From: Eleginops maclovinus
Lineage: Eukaryota; Chordata; Actinopteri; Perciformes; Eleginopidae
Assembly: GCF_036324505.1 (NCBI RefSeq)
Contig: NC_086357.1
Location: forward strand, 18,478,793 to 18,542,792
Length of the DNA stretch: 64,000 nt
Reading direction: 5' to 3'
The notes beneath the pieces are model-generated. The model was not told where the DNA came from. It did no database searches and was given only the letters and a program-made list of their open reading frames with translations. The translations under genes were made by a program, and so were the position numbers. This document shows, one piece after another, positions 35,701-57,467 of the stretch (position 1 is its first letter; each line of letters starts with the position of its first letter).

Positions 35701-36574
35701 ATCATTACTAAGACACGTAAACAGCATTTGAATAATGTATGACGTAAAGGCGGCGCTAGTTTCATTGTGTAAAAGGAATATTGTTTTTCAAAGAATTGTC
35801 GTTGAGGGATAGAGAGTAGGTGAAGAGTCTAGGGATGCGCTATAAAAGAATTTAAAACATTTAAAATAAATCAAACATCTTTCTGAAGTGGCTCTATTAT
35901 CTCCCAAAACCTGAACCTGATAAAGAGGATGGATAACTGAATGACGGAAAGGCTAATCATTTCAATAATTTTTTAGATCTTTCGTTAAATAAAAAAATAA
36001 TAACTGAAAGAAAACCAAGGGCTTTCCGTCAAGCTGAATCACCTTCTCGTCAGAAACTTTAGTGATTCAAACCTACAGTATTGTGCAAAAATCTGTTGTC
36101 TCATTTATCTGTGGGGGTGGAAAAACAAAATACCTTTATAAGCATGAGATGAATGAGACGTATTGGGACATTGTTATCAAACACACCCATTTCTGTCAGA
36201 GCCACTTTGTTTTCTGAGCTGCAGAGTAAAAGTTAGAAGAAAAATACAGAGAGTAATGTCCCCAAACTCAAACCCTAATTCTGTATCAGTAAAAAGAATA
36301 TAACTGCAATAATTAACTTCAAATTTAGTTTTGTATTTTTTTTCTTAATATGTAGAAATTAACTGTTTCAATTAACGAGTAGCAGTCAACACATTGATAT
36401 TTCACCAAAAAAAACCCTTCTTTGTTTCCCACAGTAATTTACAGAGTAAGGTATACTACTGTACATATTGATGTTAATTGTGTACAGCTCTGTAAAGGTC
36501 AAACATCTTGTGTTAAAGGAATTGAGTGTAAAATGAAGCATGTGAACATCTATTTATGTTCACAGCTTGGCTCC

Positions 36575-36724
36575 CTGAAACCCTCTGAAACGTTTTTCTG
36601 TGTCTGCTGCAAGGGTCTAAGACAGAGGCTGTCGCATGCTGCTCACAATGTTAAGACCCCCGAGAGAAATGTTTACTTTGTGACATTGCGCCGTATAAAT
36701 AAAACGTTATTGTTTGATTGATTG
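36575..36724 (+). mobile_element. 3' tail of a teleost LINE/SINE retroelement
   Basis: The words GGGTCTAAGACAGAGGCTGT (from about 36613) and GTCGCATGCTG, then TTTGTGACATTGCGCCGTAT and AAATAAAACG, ending in a TTGATTGATTG tandem tail, match from memory a common fish non-LTR element 3' end. The short tandem tail fits LINE-type target-primed insertion. No reverse transcriptase frame is present, so this is a 5'-truncated or SINE-like copy. Confidence 0.6.
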
Positions 36725-37079
36725 GAAATTTAGTGATGCAACATTTTCAGTTAAAAATAATGTTTTTAAATAAAAAATTAAATATGGAAAGTGGCAAGAT
36801 GAGAATTTTTTTTTCTCCAGGAACACAATTAGAGCATAACGGTAGAATTTGAGTAAAACATAATCTCATTGCTTCAAAAAACTTTGCTGTCTAAAAGAGA
36901 TAAATGATTGATTTCATGATTCATTCTGTTTTAATTCATTCATTCATTAATGTCAGGGTCAATGTGAACACCCGTGGTTAGTAGGGTGACAATAATAATC
37001 TAGCCAGTTGAACGGCAGCCTGACTGAACATGAAGAAGAGCAACCACTGGCTTTTTGCTCAAGAGGATGAGAATGAGAT

Positions 37080-37420
37080 ATAGAGAACAGAAGTGGAGGA
37101 AGAGGAGGAGGAAGGAAGCTGCTAGGGGGTGCTGGTAGGGGAGGGGATAGGCAAGACCTGATTAAAGAGTGTCTTTGTTATGTAATTAGCTCCAAGAGAA
37201 GAAGGCCCCGCTGCTACAGGGACAGAGAGCAGCTGGCCCGAGGTTGTCTAATTGCCTGTTCGGATTCTTTCCAGGCCTCATCCTTTGGAGCTCACACCCG
37301 TAATGGCACAGATGTTTACTGCTGGGTACCACGGCGAAGGCTACATGGTAACCACTCTCTGTTTCTACTGTTGTGATCCACACCTTTCTTTCTCCGGGGA
37401 CCGACGTATATCCATGGGGT
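37080..37420. promoter_or_regulatory. Candidate conserved non-coding element
   Basis: A GA-rich left edge (37090-37145) is followed by complex sequence with TGTAATTAGC (homeodomain core, about 37180) and GTCTAATTGCC (about 37245), and several CpGs. A 65-codon minus-strand frame and an 89-codon plus-strand frame overlap it, but neither has a recognisable motif. Confidence 0.3.
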
Positions 37421-38012
37421 TTGAATGGGCTCAGCTGCTACAGAGAGGAGAAGTGACTATTTATAGGGCCGATACTGAAGGGATCGCATGTTCATCCTTG
37501 AATCAGTGTGTTCTCATTTGAAATTGATAAATTGTTCACTTGATATTTTTCCCCCATTTCGGAATCTCTTAACTCGCAACTCAGTTTTTTATTTAAATTT
37601 TGACCTCAAGTGTTATTGACTCTTGATCTTGCTTTAAGGTAGACTGAGGGCTGTTTAATAATGTTCTCAACAGCTCTGCGCTGTAAAGAAGTGTTCAGTG
37701 TTTTGCTTTGCAGAGGACACACCTGGGCAGCTTATCTTTGTTAGGGAATATTATACTGCATTACCTCAGGGCTTCTTACTATATTTAACACCACATTTGA
37801 CCTGTAATTCCTTTCCCTGTCAACAAGAGATAAAGGCTGTTGTGAATTATTTTGGCTTAAATGATCTACTGTATTTTCTACTGATTATAAATGTCTAGAA
37901 ATCCTACCCCAAGGCAATCAACTCAGATGCCAAAATATGACTAAAGAAAGCAACTTATTATTTGCACATTACATTTTTGCATCCAACAACACACTGCAGC
38001 TTCCCACTTTGT

Positions 38013-38057
38013 CCAGCAATTTCCCTCTGGATAAATAAAGGTTATGAATCTTGAATT
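38013..38057 (+). mobile_element. Short LINE/SINE 3' tail fragment
   Basis: The segment CCAGCAATTTCCCTCTGG followed by ATAAATAAAGGTTATGAATC resembles the 3' end of widespread fish elements (AATTTCCC...GGAT-AATAAAGT...TGAAT). It is only about 45 bases, so the family assignment is weak. Confidence 0.4.
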
Positions 38058-38145
38058 ATAATCTTTTAAACTGTTGCATTATCATTACCTATCAATAATT
38101 ACAAAGAAAATATTATATTATATAAAGGCAAACGGTAAACGAAAA

Positions 38146-46230
<8,085 letters not shown>

Positions 46231-46239
46231 AAGGCCTCT

Positions 46240-46690
46240 TTCAACATAATGGCTTCCATTAAGAGACCGAGACGGATGATCAAGTAAAGGAATAACAGCT
46301 AAACACTGATTGGATTCACTACCTTTTCAGTCCATTAATGAAGCACTTTAATTTAGCTGCTGGAGAACTTTGTCTATGACCTTCTCAGGTGACCTCGTCC
46401 ACTATATTGAGCAGTGTTTGAGTAAAGAGGGCGAAAACACCTCTTCAAGGGAAATTAATATTCACAGAGGATGATGTCCAACGCTGCACTAATCTGCATG
46501 AGATCTGACTTCCTTTCATTAATCAAGACGAGTATGCCCCGGTGCATCAGCGTTGTTTACCTTCGGAGTTTGTTGTTTTCCCAGCCTGTTGACTCGAGGC
46601 AAACAGCATAAATCACACAACAATACATGACTTAACTTAACAGCCCACACCGGCTGCTGTGGTGTCGTATGGATGTGAAATATTCTTTAA
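46240..46690. promoter_or_regulatory. Candidate conserved non-coding element (largest block in the desert)
   Basis: About 450 bases of complex, repeat-free sequence. It contains homeodomain-like cores (CCATTAATGAAG near 46332, TTTAATTTAGCTG near 46348, TTCATTAATC near 46517), an AAATTAATATTC word near 46451, and CpG-bearing words. Frames are short. The combination is characteristic of long conserved enhancers, but no comparison was possible. Confidence 0.35.
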
Positions 46691-49600
46691 GTTTTAGGGA
46701 AGATGCCTCAAGGCTGGGGCCATGATGAATACATGTTTAATATATTAATGTACCAATGTATTATTAATATATTAATAATTCCTAAGTTGTAGGATCAACA
46801 GTCTCAGCTAGTTATGCACTAATGTTCCCCACACAATAACCTGTTAACAACAGAGAGAGTATTTTGGCCTTTTATACAAATGTTACTTTGTATATTATAT
46901 ATTAGTATATTATGAAACTTTATCCTTTAGATGCAAAACTAAATGTGAATTAATAACATTCAATAGTAAAGCCCGGCTGTGATTTATCAACATGGTAGAA
47001 CGACATTTACTTACTACTAGGCAGCTTGACTGACACTACCTGTAATTATGTTTTAAAATGTGATTGTGTGGATAATCGTAGATGATTTGAAGTAAAAGCT
47101 TGGAATCCTGTTTTTGAAGTAATTTTTGCTTTGCACTGGTGATCCATTTTGGTTGTTTCAAAGGACATTTTTAAAGGCTGCGCTGCTTTTTTTGGTGATA
47201 CACAAAGTAAGAATAAAATAATTTTAAAAAAGAGAATGCATTGTAGTGATGTAGGCCTACTGTTAACCTATTTCAGTTATTCTTCTGAAATGTTTGTTTC
47301 TTGTGTAAGAAAAAAAGACTCTTTAAAAAATGTGTGAAAAGTGTTGAACATTTTTTATTCATTCAATGCATATTCCAGCTCATCCATGCCTTTTACAATG
47401 TTAAAACTTACATTACGCTCATCAAGCATTTACACACAGAGAAAATGCATTATTTCTGTCAGAAATATGATTTAGTGCCACCTTTTTTAGCAGACGAGAT
47501 ACATATTATGTGATAATGTCTTATGCAGAGCACCTGCTCCTCTACATTTCTTTAACAGAATAAGCAGAGCGACACAGGTTACAGCGTCGTTGTCACACTG
47601 AGCAGTTTCAGCTCCACAGAGTCAGACACAGAAGTATTAAACTGCACTGGAATTAAATCCTTTAGATGCTTGATCTGCCTTTATTTCCTTAATAAGAACA
47701 TTTATTTTTTCTTTAAAGATGCAGTGTGTTTAGGTTAAATGAAATCCATTTAAACCATGTAACAGTTTTTAAACGCATCGATCTGTTAACCAGACTGTTA
47801 TACGGATGTTTTGAGAATACAAGGTTTACCTGTGACCGAAGAGGCCAGTGTGACCTGTGACTAAGCACTCAGCAAAGACAACCAGTTTTTGTTCGCTGCC
47901 TTGTATAAAAGTGTTCTGCACTTCACTTCCTTTTGTAGCAAGCAAGGTCAACTACGCTAAATTGCCAGATTGAGAAGGTAAAATCAGCGGGGAGAGAGAG
48001 AGAGAGAGAGAGAGAGAACATGGCCACATTCACACGTACACCGATACATGTAATAAGAATAATAAACCAAAATTACCAGTAAAGGTGAACTCCATAGTGG
48101 TATTTTTCACATTTTCATATTGAAATTTGTCTTTTACTGTCAGGGCTGAAAGTCTAGAGTATGGTATGGATAACATGTTATTTTTTATGTGCTCAAAACA
48201 TGTGCATACAAATGTAGATACTTAAAATGTCAATATTAAATGTCACCATTTTTGAACCTCTCTGAATGCTGTATGTCAAGACTATTAGTTTGGTTAGTAA
48301 ATTATGGATTTTAACCATTTCAACTTGGCATTTATTCATCAAATGTATCCATTAGGACATTTGCATAATTTCTACTGCCATTAATGAGCAGCTTCAGTTC
48401 AGCTGTTTTGAGTTTGCAAAGACATTCAACTTTTTATAGAGGTTTCTAGTACTGGTTCCAGTTTATTTGAAGAGTATGTCTCAGCGACAGAGAAGCTACA
48501 GCACATTACAGTCATCTTATTAATCCATTACATCACTGAACCCTGTGGGGAGTCCGCTTAGAGGTTAATAATTTCAAAAATATGGGCAAAACCGCCCTGG
48601 ATGGAAGGATCCTTGAAACACACCACAAAGAGGAAAGAAATAGACCTAGGTTTAGCTTCATCTTTAATAAACTAATAAATTAAGGGCCCCACCTTTTATT
48701 ACCTCAGAAATGGAATTAAAGTATAAATTCCTCCCTTTTACCTTTGATATGTTCTCTCATTAAGAAGGGGCTGAAATTGCACCTCCTGCTGCTTGGTGCT
48801 CTCTGAGCAATTGTTCTTTTACAGTGTTGTGCTTTCAAGGCAATAGTGTAATCAAAATCCTGAGCATTGCAATTAGATACAATGGCTTTCTCTATCCCTG
48901 TGTGGGCATCTGTCGAACAGAGCACGGAGGGAAAAGGCGGAGTGAATATATTGTGTCTGCATTGAAGGAGGGTGAGTAATCTGGTATGTATTGTGAGTGC
49001 ACACTCCACAGACCACTGGCTGTGAATAGCCTTTGTTTTGTGAACTGGCTTTAAAGTTCTCAAAGTAATTTTAAATAGTGCTTGAACTTGATTATATTGC
49101 TCGAATTTTAGCCATCAAAGAAAGAAACGAGTGGGAAAAATACTTCTTTTGATTGACACGTGAAGTCAATGAATATCCGATAGAGACAAAACAATAACAC
49201 CCGCCTCAATTTAAAGATCATATCTGGGCTTCAGAAAATATCTCACATGGTTTAAATCTAATGCCCATATTTACTGACAGACACCCATTGTATTATCTTA
49301 CAGTATTTTACATTAGAGTACAGCATATTAGACCTTTTTATTCTGGGCCTTTATATGATTTTTTAGCTTTATATGGTGCAACACTGATAATTACAGACTA
49401 TCTAAGTAATCTAGTGAGTGAAAAGAAACAAGCATGAAAGAACATGTCTTATGCAGTATTTCTCAAAAAAGACATTCCTGCTCGGGTAGTTGTTTTACTT
49501 TTTCTCTCCTGACCTTTGACTGTTCCTTATTTCCTGTGGTAGAGGTCTGTTATGAGATGAAGCATTTTTGGGATGGGACACGTACTATTTGGACTTGACC

Positions 49601-49990
49601 TTTCCTTTTCCCTTGTCTTACCAAACTGGAGGGATAATCAGACACACATGTGTACATCGTGGAAAAGGAAAAAGGACTGAGGTGAGTGTTGGATTTCATC
49701 ACAGTAGACCCCACTTAAAGGAGAATATTCAGCAGGCACAAAATATTTGAAACTGACATAATTAACCCCGGGGGCAGGAGGGAAACCAAAGCAGTTTTTG
49801 AGAAAAACAACCTGGGATTTGCCCTCCATTGTTCAGTCATGAATTAAGTTCTTGTTTCGCAGAGTTAGGGTTAACTATGCATATGATGGTCTGGCTTTTT
49901 ATTTATTATTGTCATTTTAGAAGCAAGAATGAATAAATATAAAGAAAAAACATATAGAATATAGAAACAATGTATTATTAAAAACATTGA
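46691..49990. other. AT-rich intergenic sequence, no gene seen
   Basis: Contains TAATATATTAAT-type near-repeats at about 46736-46784 and a GA microsatellite at 47992-48018. A 115-codon minus-strand frame at 48716-49063 has no recognisable domain. Confidence 0.45.
47992..48018. repeat. (GA)13 microsatellite
   Basis: Pure GA/AG dinucleotide run of about 27 bases. Confidence 0.95.
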
Positions 49991-50003
49991 TTTAATTCAA
50001 GGA

Positions 50004-50062
50004 GTGTGTGTGTGTGTGTGTGTGTGTGTGGGGGGGGTGTGTGTGTGTGTGGGTGTGTGTGT

Positions 50063-50139
<77 letters not shown>
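50004..50139. repeat. Compound (GT)n-(G)n-(GT)n-(GA)34 microsatellite
   Basis: A GT run is followed by a G8 block, more GT with GGGT and TTTG interruptions, then about 34 units of pure GA up to 50139. Overlapping open frames on both strands are artefacts. Confidence 0.96.
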
Positions 50140-50143
<4 letters not shown>

Positions 50144-53100
50144 TGCGTGCATGCGTTTTGTTTCTTTGAGTGCTTGTTGTTAACTTTTTGCGTTCACACA
50201 AATGTGGCTACACATTGAGTTGGAAAGACTTAATGGGCAGGCTACCGATGTCTGAAGTATGAAGTCATGCAGAGCGAAGCTAACTGAGTCTATGTTATGT
50301 TACCAATTATTGTCAGAAGAGGAGTGATGTTGTAAAGAATTGGTGCTATAAAGTCAGGAAGTCACTAATGAACCAATAATGAACATTCAAATTAAGAGAA
50401 CTAGTGCACTCAGGAGACATGCTTTACACACATTCAGATCAAATTGCTCTGCCTGGCTTGGCTTATACCCTGGAAACAATTTGAAATCAATTCAGCAGTA
50501 TTTAAGCTAATGCCTGAACGCTCACCGGTGTCTCTCTTTCTCTTTAAATGTATATTTTTTTCAGGTTTTATGTGATCCTTTCATGCACCAAAAAGCTTAA
50601 GAAAAACAGCAGTGGAATAAAGGCATCTCTTTGAGTGTTAGGAGGTGGAGAATTGGTGTGCTGGTGTGCTGGGGTAAAAATTCTTATTTGTTTCAACAAT
50701 GGGAGATGGTGAACACAAATAATTTTGATGTAATGCCAAAAGGGGGGCTTAGCCGTGAATAAATCTTCTGCAGGTTCTTGCCATTTCTCACACTGTCACA
50801 CTGGGATTTCAGCATCTGGAATTGGTGGTGGTGGTTGGGGGTAACACCACCTTGGCAAGGGCTCACTTTGTCAGCATACTACAGAGAGAGTCAAGTTTGT
50901 AGTTCTTCCTCATATTTCAAATGCAAGTCCCAAATACACAGTGAGACACACCATGGTAACAGAAACACAGTGTTGCCTTTTGTTTTCATTTTCTAGTGTT
51001 TTACAAGAAGCATGCTTTCAGCCTATTTTGCTTCAATATTCAAGGCCCAGGCACATTATGTGACACTGAGTGCGTCTCATCTTGGAGGAAAAAGTCTCTT
51101 TTGGATCTCACTTTCGACAATCCTTTTTATTTATGTGCAGCTTTCATGTTTCTCAGATTGCCACATGTTTTAGTTTTAACCAATTCTTGACAAATGTGAA
51201 ATGTACAAAATCAAACATCTTTGTCGCTGAGAGAGGTGAAACCTGGCACCTGTAGAGTGTGACGCTTTGCATGAGCATGATTCAATGGAGGTAGATTCTA
51301 AATTACTTGTCTGTTTTTTATGTTGTATAATTAAGTCAATGTGCTTCGACTAAAAAGGCACCACAATCATATTTTAACAACAAGTTTCTTCATTCCCAAA
51401 TGTTTATCTCTGATTATTCAGAAATAATCTAGTATTTACAACTGAATTTGTCCAGGTGTCTGTGTAGATTAATATAAATTTGGATTAGCATGCCTTATCA
51501 GATGACATTATATTTTGCAATCAGTCCTGATTTGCCATCTGCATCCCTGCAAAAACACTATGTACATGATTTCCAAGGTTTGTAATACAGGAGGGATGTG
51601 GAACCAATTCCAACAGACAGTGCCAGTTACTGTGAGCAGGGACACGCTGAGGTGGTCAGATCGGGCCGATGTGAATCAGAAAGAATTAAGCTACGATGAG
51701 GTGAACCGTGATTGAGTGTTGATCTAAAGCAGCTGGGCGCCTTGGATCGAGTACACACTAACCCATGAAAGACAGATTGTAGAACGTTCGCAGACACATA
51801 TACTCGCCACAACAGGCCACACACACTGGATCACACAAATACACACCTCACTTGCAAGCACACAAGTACTGAAAATATAAACATAGATACACAAAACCAC
51901 ACATTCAATTATGTGCATGTAGATACCCACACTTAATTACACACTCACATTCCTAACGACATAATCTGACGTGGACACACATGTGTATGTGTACCTGTGT
52001 GTGTGAATGTACAATCAGTAATACACTGCAGATTTACTGTCGGGGTCCAATGCTGCGGACAGAATTGGTTGCAGATGTCATATCTCTTTCATGAATTCTG
52101 TGCGGCACATTCTTCTGGCCTCCCACAGAAACCCTTTTTCCATTCATGCTCTTGTTAACATCGCTTCTCTTTACGATTCACAGCATAATAGGTGGACGTC
52201 ATGCTCTGAAATCTTTTCCACATGCCAGTCTCATCTTCATTCAAAATGTGTGACCTGGGTCAGGAGAGCGGTATGAACACTGTAGCCTTCTGTGGATGTT
52301 ATCCTTGATGAACCCTCGGTATCCAAAAGGCATATTAGCTCATACAAAGAGAAGCACATGGAGACAGTTTCTCAGGCAAATAAAAAATGGATTAACAACA
52401 AGGCAAACAAAACACAATTATGTACTCTGATATATTAATTAAACATTGTGTATATAGGACAACGGCAATGCCCCAGCTAATGAAGACCTTTCAATTAATG
52501 GACAGACAAGCAGTCTTCTGATCACTTGTCAGTGATATTTGCGGAAACACTCCAGCGTTGTCATCAGCATTTTATATCCCCGTGGTGGTTGTTAACACTG
52601 ATGCCAGTATTGAGATTTATGGTAGCCAAGAGTGTCTACTGTTTCCCCTCTAGCTTATCAACATGATCCGATCATCATTAGGGGAATGATGCAGTCGTGC
52701 AACTGCTGCAGTTTTACACGGCAGGCCTCTGTGGAACAGAACGCTCATTCTTTAGGCTTTTTATGGGGAATATAGATTCCTGTGACTTTCTACATCATAG
52801 AAGAATGGACAAATTAAAGGTGATAATTGGGGATGACTTTCTTCCTACAGGGAAAAATATTGTTTTGTTGAATTTATGTATAGGGGTCTAATGAAATTCA
52901 AGGGTGTGAAAAGGATCAAGGGTTATAGAAAGTTGTTGAGATGTAATCTAAGCAATTATCTCCTGAACTGTGTAGAACAATTGCCAAGATAGCATTTGAA
53001 AACAAACAATAATACCAAAAAAGACACAACATCCTTTTACATTCGCTTCATCGAAAAGGACCACATTATATTGCAGCCAGACAATGTCCTGAGCCCATCG

Positions 53101-53930
53101 CCATGTCCTGACAATGTTAGTTTTAGGAATGAGAGCAATTTTTTATGGTTCCATAATGAGCATATGTTTCAGCAAAGTACTTCAAGCTGAGGAGGGGAAG
53201 TCAGCTGTCATCCTTTGTGGACTCTTACTATGGAGGTTAGCAATACAAATGGGCTCTCTCTTATAATGAGATGTTAGCCCAAGTATCACATAGAGCTTTT
53301 AATCGTCCGTAACATGCTCTGTGGGAAGATAAAGTGAGATAACAAGCTAAGTGTTGGAGTTCAAAGGAAGTCTTGCCGAGAGAATCACACTATGATATAG
53401 GGTATGCGTTGGCCCTTGCAGAATTAATCTGCAATGTTTATGATGTAAACAGGCAGTGACTAAGCTCTTTAAAATATGAGCATGATAGATATATTATCAC
53501 TAACATGTGCCTGCATTTATTTCTTTAGTTTAGAATAAAAATGTAAAACATTTTTTAAAACATTTTTTATTTCTATAAATGTATTTTTTTGCAAGAATAT
53601 ACATTTTGAATATGTGTATTTATTTGTCACACTTTTAACACCAGCAGCATGTTTTCCTGTGAAATTAAAGACACCATGGTCCTTCTTTATTTCTAATGTT
53701 AAGAAATAACACGCAGTCTCTTCTCACTTTACACACATGAACACGTTTGCTTTACTTGAAAATAGTTTGCTTGACTTGGCACAAAATAAATATTGATATT
53801 CTTCAAGGTATTGTATTAAAGTTAGAAATGCCAGTATCGTGACAACACTATTTCGAGTACACCTTAAGGGGAGTTCCGCTTCCTACGCTATTTCCGCCCC
53901 ATGTATCGACAATAAATTAATGGACTCCTG
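50140..53930. other. Intergenic sequence, no gene seen
   Basis: Only short frames; AC-rich words around 51790-51960 are not a regular repeat. No RNA gene or transposon recognised. Confidence 0.45.
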
Positions 53931-53943
53931 TAGCACTCAGCAC

Positions 53944-54497
53944 TCAGCCAGTGAGTGGCACCCCATTGATTTCAAGGTGTACTCTTGCCCATATATGGCT
54001 TTCTGAATAACCCTTTAAGGTGCAGGAAGAGTGCTCAGACAGTCCACCGCAAGGATGAAGCTCTGTCTGGATAAATATTTCAACACTTGGACTTTGCTTA
54101 TTGATTGGGGCAGTAATTTCCACACATGCCACCCATGGGAGACAGGCACTAATGATGCTGGTTCCACCATGTCCAGCCAAGGCTTTCCCACAAAGACGTA
54201 CTCCCAAGTCCCGGGCCTGTGAATTATGGGATAAAACATTAACAGCTTTAGAAAGTGTTGCGCGTGTTTCTTTTTTCCCAGCCACGAACAAAGTCTGCTG
54301 TCTCTTATCAGCAGGCCCCAAAAAGGGTAATAGCATCCTTGGTTTGAAGCCAACTGCCTGGTGCAATAAGATGTATGAAAAAAAAAGTTTTCAACACTTT
54401 GAAAATAATTCCTCAAAACACTTCTTGAAGTGTAAAGTTGTGATTTGTAACATTGAAAAACTACAGCAACTGTTACAATCACAGTCATCTTAGGCAT
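53944..54497. other. Region open in three frames, function unknown
   Basis: Two overlapping minus-strand frames (140 codons at 53944-54366 and 160 codons at 54015-54497) and a plus-strand frame (130 codons at 54101-54493) cover the same 550 bases. None has a recognisable domain, signal peptide or splice-bounded structure. Simultaneous openness on both strands usually reflects local composition rather than coding. Confidence 0.25.
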
Positions 54498-54889
54498 TAA
54501 AGCAAACAGCAGGTCTTATAAACCTTGTGGTCGATTAAATATCTTCCCCTCTCTGCTATGTCTGCCGTAAAATTGCAGCAAGACTTCATCCATGCAGGAT
54601 CTCACATTAGGTAAATTCCTTCATTTCTTATTGTCCCAGGGCCCATGGCATTGCCACTACTGATGGATTTGCCCAAAGCACTCCAATGGCTTGTCACTTT
54701 TCTTGCCTCTGGCAGAGGAACCACTCTAAATCCCAGTTGTTTGTATGCATGTCTTCGCCTGTGCCCCTCTAAAAGGGAGCTGTATTGGATTTGTGTGTCC
54801 CCCATGGGCTCCATAAAGAGTAAAATATCTCATGAAGACACTGGCCGCATGCTGGGAGGATAGCGGTTTAATATATGTTGCTGTGTCTC

Positions 54890-55110
54890 ACATCCTCTGG
54901 GGTGATGAGGTGATGAGAGCTAGTTTCCCACCTGTGGGGCGACAGTAACAATTTCTGTTAACGCTAAGGCAAGTCAGCCCAGCTCCAGCAGCAGGAGAGC
55001 AGAGAGGAGGAGCACTGCTGTTACTCAGACGTGCTAATTACCTCTCCGGTAAAGTGTACAGTGACTTCCCCCCTCTCCCCTTGGCCTGGCGCCTCACGCC
55101 ATCAACATAA
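54890..55110. promoter_or_regulatory. Candidate conserved non-coding element
   Basis: Locally GC-rich complex sequence with GGTGATGAGGTGATGAGAGC words at the left, GCTAATTACCTC (homeodomain core near 55034) and a GCGCC-rich patch near 55087. No coding frame. Confidence 0.3.
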
Positions 55111-55149
55111 TGAGAACATAACTTTTTATTCTGAATACCTAAATATCTC

Positions 55150-55540
55150 CTTAAGTGATCGATAATGTGCATCATCATAAATCAACCCTGAGATTGCCTG
55201 AAATTATTCCAGAAGTCAATACTGTGTGCCGCAGAATACTTTTGAGAGCGACTAATGGTGAGATATAGCTGCCTTTGGGGAGATATGAGGGATATTCATG
55301 CATATGTATAGCGCAAAGTTTCTCACCCCCGAGCAGGAGTGAGAGCGGGGTTGGCGCTCGACAGGCACTTCTGGGCCCGCTGTGTGGCATTGGGCCCAGC
55401 AGGAAGAGCAGTGTAACCGTTGTCTGGTGGTAAGCTTGGCCGTGAAAATGCACCATTAATTCTTAACGCAATTAAGCCGGCTTCGAGAAGAGGAATTAAG
55501 AGAGCTCCTTATTTAGCAGACAGAGAAGTATTTTGAAAAA
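55150..55540. promoter_or_regulatory. Candidate conserved non-coding element
   Basis: High-complexity sequence with GC-rich, CpG-bearing words (55325-55400) next to AT-rich homeodomain-like cores (CCATTAATTC near 55451, GCAATTAAGC near 55468, GGAATTAAG near 55491). A 93-codon minus-strand frame crosses it without any domain. Confidence 0.35.
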
Positions 55541-57060
55541 GGGCACTAACACAGTGATTACTCAGATTTTAGGGAGATTATTCACAAAGGGGCCACATGG
55601 GAAGAATAGGAACTCTGTTCATGCTTTGCTGGCATTTCAGAAAAGTTTATTCTCCCTTGTTTTATCTCACTTCGATAAGTTTTATTTAGTGAAGGTTGAA
55701 TAAAAAAGGCATTTTCTTTGTTGTTATTATTTCCAACATTCTGCGTTCATGGGTATGAGACTTTTTGTATGGCTAATCAAGTCATAAATAGCCCCGACTC
55801 TGATGGTTTTTAAAGGCTTCTTGAGCATGGAGATTCAGCTCTCCAGTGGCACCTAACACAATCAGCTGCAATCATTACTTGTTACTTGGGGTTGAACAGG
55901 GATTACCCCACGGCAACTCCACGGCTGAGGGTTTGAATAATACAAATGAAAGAATAAATATACACGGCAACAGCGAGGGTTAATGTTGACACTTGAAAAT
56001 GTGTGTGTGTACATAATGTTCATACAGTACTATCACTGAGATAGGTGGAATTCACAAAATATTTGAAACAAAGTGTGAAGAAAAACAATAATATATCAGT
56101 TATACCGAAAATATCTCAACCAAAATAAATGATTACATTTCAATTATTACATTACACTTTTTATAATTATCTAAAATTGTTTTCCCACTTACCAGAGAAT
56201 AATAACAATAATAATAATAATAATAATAGAAATATAAATGCCATCATTTGTTACCTTCTTACTCCTTGAAAATAATAATGTATATTGTGACAGAAAATGT
56301 TTTTTAAATATTGTTATAAATGTGTGATCTTGTGTTGCCATTGATTCAAATGAAGAAACACTCTTTACATTTACATTTTCCTTATTCATCTTGATAACAG
56401 ATTCTACCTGATCAAAAAAACAGCATTGAACAATAGTACCTGTGCTTTAACACATTTTATGAATCATTTGGACCTGTATTTTATTGTTTTGCAGGTAAAG
56501 TTTGGTTGAGATATTTTAGAGTTTTTTTTTCATCATTATATTTATATTCATTTCATATCTCTGCTGTTTAAATCTGAAAAATCCAACAAATTGTCAGGAC
56601 AAGACAGTAGGCTGAGTAATGAGCAATCTCTGCTCCTTAGTATGCACATGGTATTGTGATGGACTTGGGAATACAGCTGTGAAGGCACCTGCAGGTTCAT
56701 TTGCAAGCTAGCATTCAAAATCTCTAAGGAATCATTTGAAACTCCTGATTGGACACCTGTCAGCTCTTCCAATTCCTTACACATTATTAAATTGTGGATA
56801 ATGATTGGTAAATTTCAGCCAATCACATGGATTGACAAGAGGACTTCATAAGGAAAGGAATTTGTGTCAGCGCTGCTGTGGAAAAGGCGAAAGCTCAGTA
56901 AATTAGTGTCTGTGTGGATAATACATTTGATCCTGATTAGTGCATGCAAAATGTCAGCATATTTTGAGAAATGCTGACAACAAGCAGAACATCCTCTAAG
57001 AGCAGTCAAAAGTTTTTGTATGTGCAAGTGTTTCGTGGGCATAGGAAAAATATTTGTGTG
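55541..57060. other. AT-rich intergenic sequence, no gene seen
   Basis: Contains a TAA trinucleotide repeat at 56199-56229; otherwise no recognised feature. Confidence 0.5.
56199..56229. repeat. (AAT)n microsatellite
   Basis: About ten AAT/TAA units with one AAC interruption near the left end. Confidence 0.92.
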
Positions 57061-57140
57061 TGAGGGAGACAGGGAGCGTGGGTGTGTGTAATGTACAAGG
57101 CCTTTGTGAAAGCAAGTTGTGTGAGTGTGTGCATGTCGAC

Positions 57141-57463
<323 letters not shown>

Positions 57464-57467
<4 letters not shown>

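Noticed and set aside
37252..37521. 89-codon plus-strand frame as a small protein
   Set aside because: No domain, no signal peptide, and an overlapping minus-strand frame; the region is better explained as non-coding.
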